From the NCBI RefSeq assembly GCF_900129485.1, contig NZ_FQVW01000005.1, positions 30,339 to 94,338 of the forward strand: a stretch of DNA of 64,000 bases, given 5' to 3'. The notes under the pieces were generated by a model that worked only from the letters and a program-made list of their open reading frames with translations, had not been told where the DNA came from and did not search any database. Shown here in pieces: positions 63,678 through 64,000 of the stretch. A program made the position numbers and the translations under genes. Positions within the stretch are counted from its first letter, which is position 1. Each line of letters begins with the position of its first letter. Source of the DNA: Ornithinibacillus halophilus. Its GTDB lineage: Bacteria > Bacillota > Bacilli > Bacillales > Amphibacillaceae.

Positions 63678-63710
63678 GTACACCTATTTGCGAATAGGTG
63701 TACTTTTTAT
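63678..63710 (+). terminator. Terminator of the 63-residue gene
   Basis: A perfect 11-bp stem GTACACCTATT / AATAGGTGTAC with a 4-nt loop and TTTTTAT, 15 bp past the stop. Confidence 0.9.
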
Positions 63711-63779
63711 ATTATTGAATCTAAATTCACGTTGGAAATACTGAGCATTTATTTGTTATAGTCCCCTTCTTAAATCAAA

Positions 63780-63812
63780 AAAACATGGCAACCATAATGG
63801 TTACCATGTTAC
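63780..63812 (-). terminator. Terminator of the rRNA operon
   Basis: On the minus strand a stem AACATGGTAACCAT / ATGGTTGCCATGTT (one GU) is followed by TTTTTTGATTT, just after the 5S gene. Confidence 0.85.
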
Positions 63813-63820
63813 TCTTTATT

Positions 63821-63937
<117 letters not shown>

Positions 63938-64000
63938 ATTTATTAAATTTAAGGACAAGACTTATTATAATCACTTCTGAATTAAAATGCAAGTCTTTTT

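Overview
The window looks like chromosome from a low-GC, spore-forming Firmicute of the family Bacillaceae. Gene content and order follow the Bacillus subtilis yt* segment (moaB-ackA-ytxK-tpx-ytfJ-ytfI-nadK; thiI-nifZ-ezrA; refZ/ytsP/dgcP/rpsD; tyrS; acuABC-motSP-ccpA-aroA; ytxHG-murC; sftA-ytpRQP; ytoP-ytzB-ytnP-trmB-ytzH-ytmP; ytlRQP-ytzG-ytgP-ytfP). Spore genes (an alpha/beta SASP, YtfJ), Na+-type MotPS stator genes and a very acidic tail on a penicillin-binding protein suggest a halotolerant or alkaliphilic genus near Oceanobacillus or Virgibacillus. That placement is inference; no search was run.

Layout. 1-6.6 kb is an accessory type IV pilus locus: pilC (cut by the window edge), pilT, pilB and two small pilin-like genes on the minus strand, and divergently two paralogous prepilins fused to a bactofilin-like beta-helix. 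6.6-16.3 kb carries ytkL, ald, a small gene, a universal stress protein, moaB, an 11-copy 52-bp tandem array, ackA-ytxK, tpx (lacking its resolving cysteine), ytfJ-ytfI, nadK and a SASP gene with a sigma-G-type promoter. 16.4-25 kb holds sulfur transfer (thiI-nifZ), ezrA, refZ, fRMsr, the diguanylate cyclase dgcP and rpsD with a structured leader. 25-35.4 kb holds an M24 peptidase/symporter pair, T-box-controlled tyrS, a class A PBP and acuABC. 35.5-41.6 kb holds motPS, ccpA, aroA and an unusual FtsA-like protein with five C-terminal repeats. 41.6-50.8 kb holds a composite non-coding element, ytxGH with a sigma-B-type promoter, murC, a nicotinate phosphoribosyltransferase, sftA and ytpRQP. 50.9-63.7 kb holds small metabolic and RNA-modification genes. 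The window ends with the 5S rRNA gene of an rRNA operon on the minus strand.

How it fits together: CcpA, encoded here, has near-consensus cre sites in front of ald and the stress-protein gene. AcuABC is the acetyl-CoA synthetase control module, but acsA is not beside it. Cell-envelope functions (EzrA, SftA, MurC, PBP, FtsA-like, YtgP) are unusually dense. The most novel-looking parts are the prepilin/beta-helix pair, the 52-bp array, the FtsA-like repeat protein, the one-cysteine Tpx and the element at 41.7-42.0 kb.
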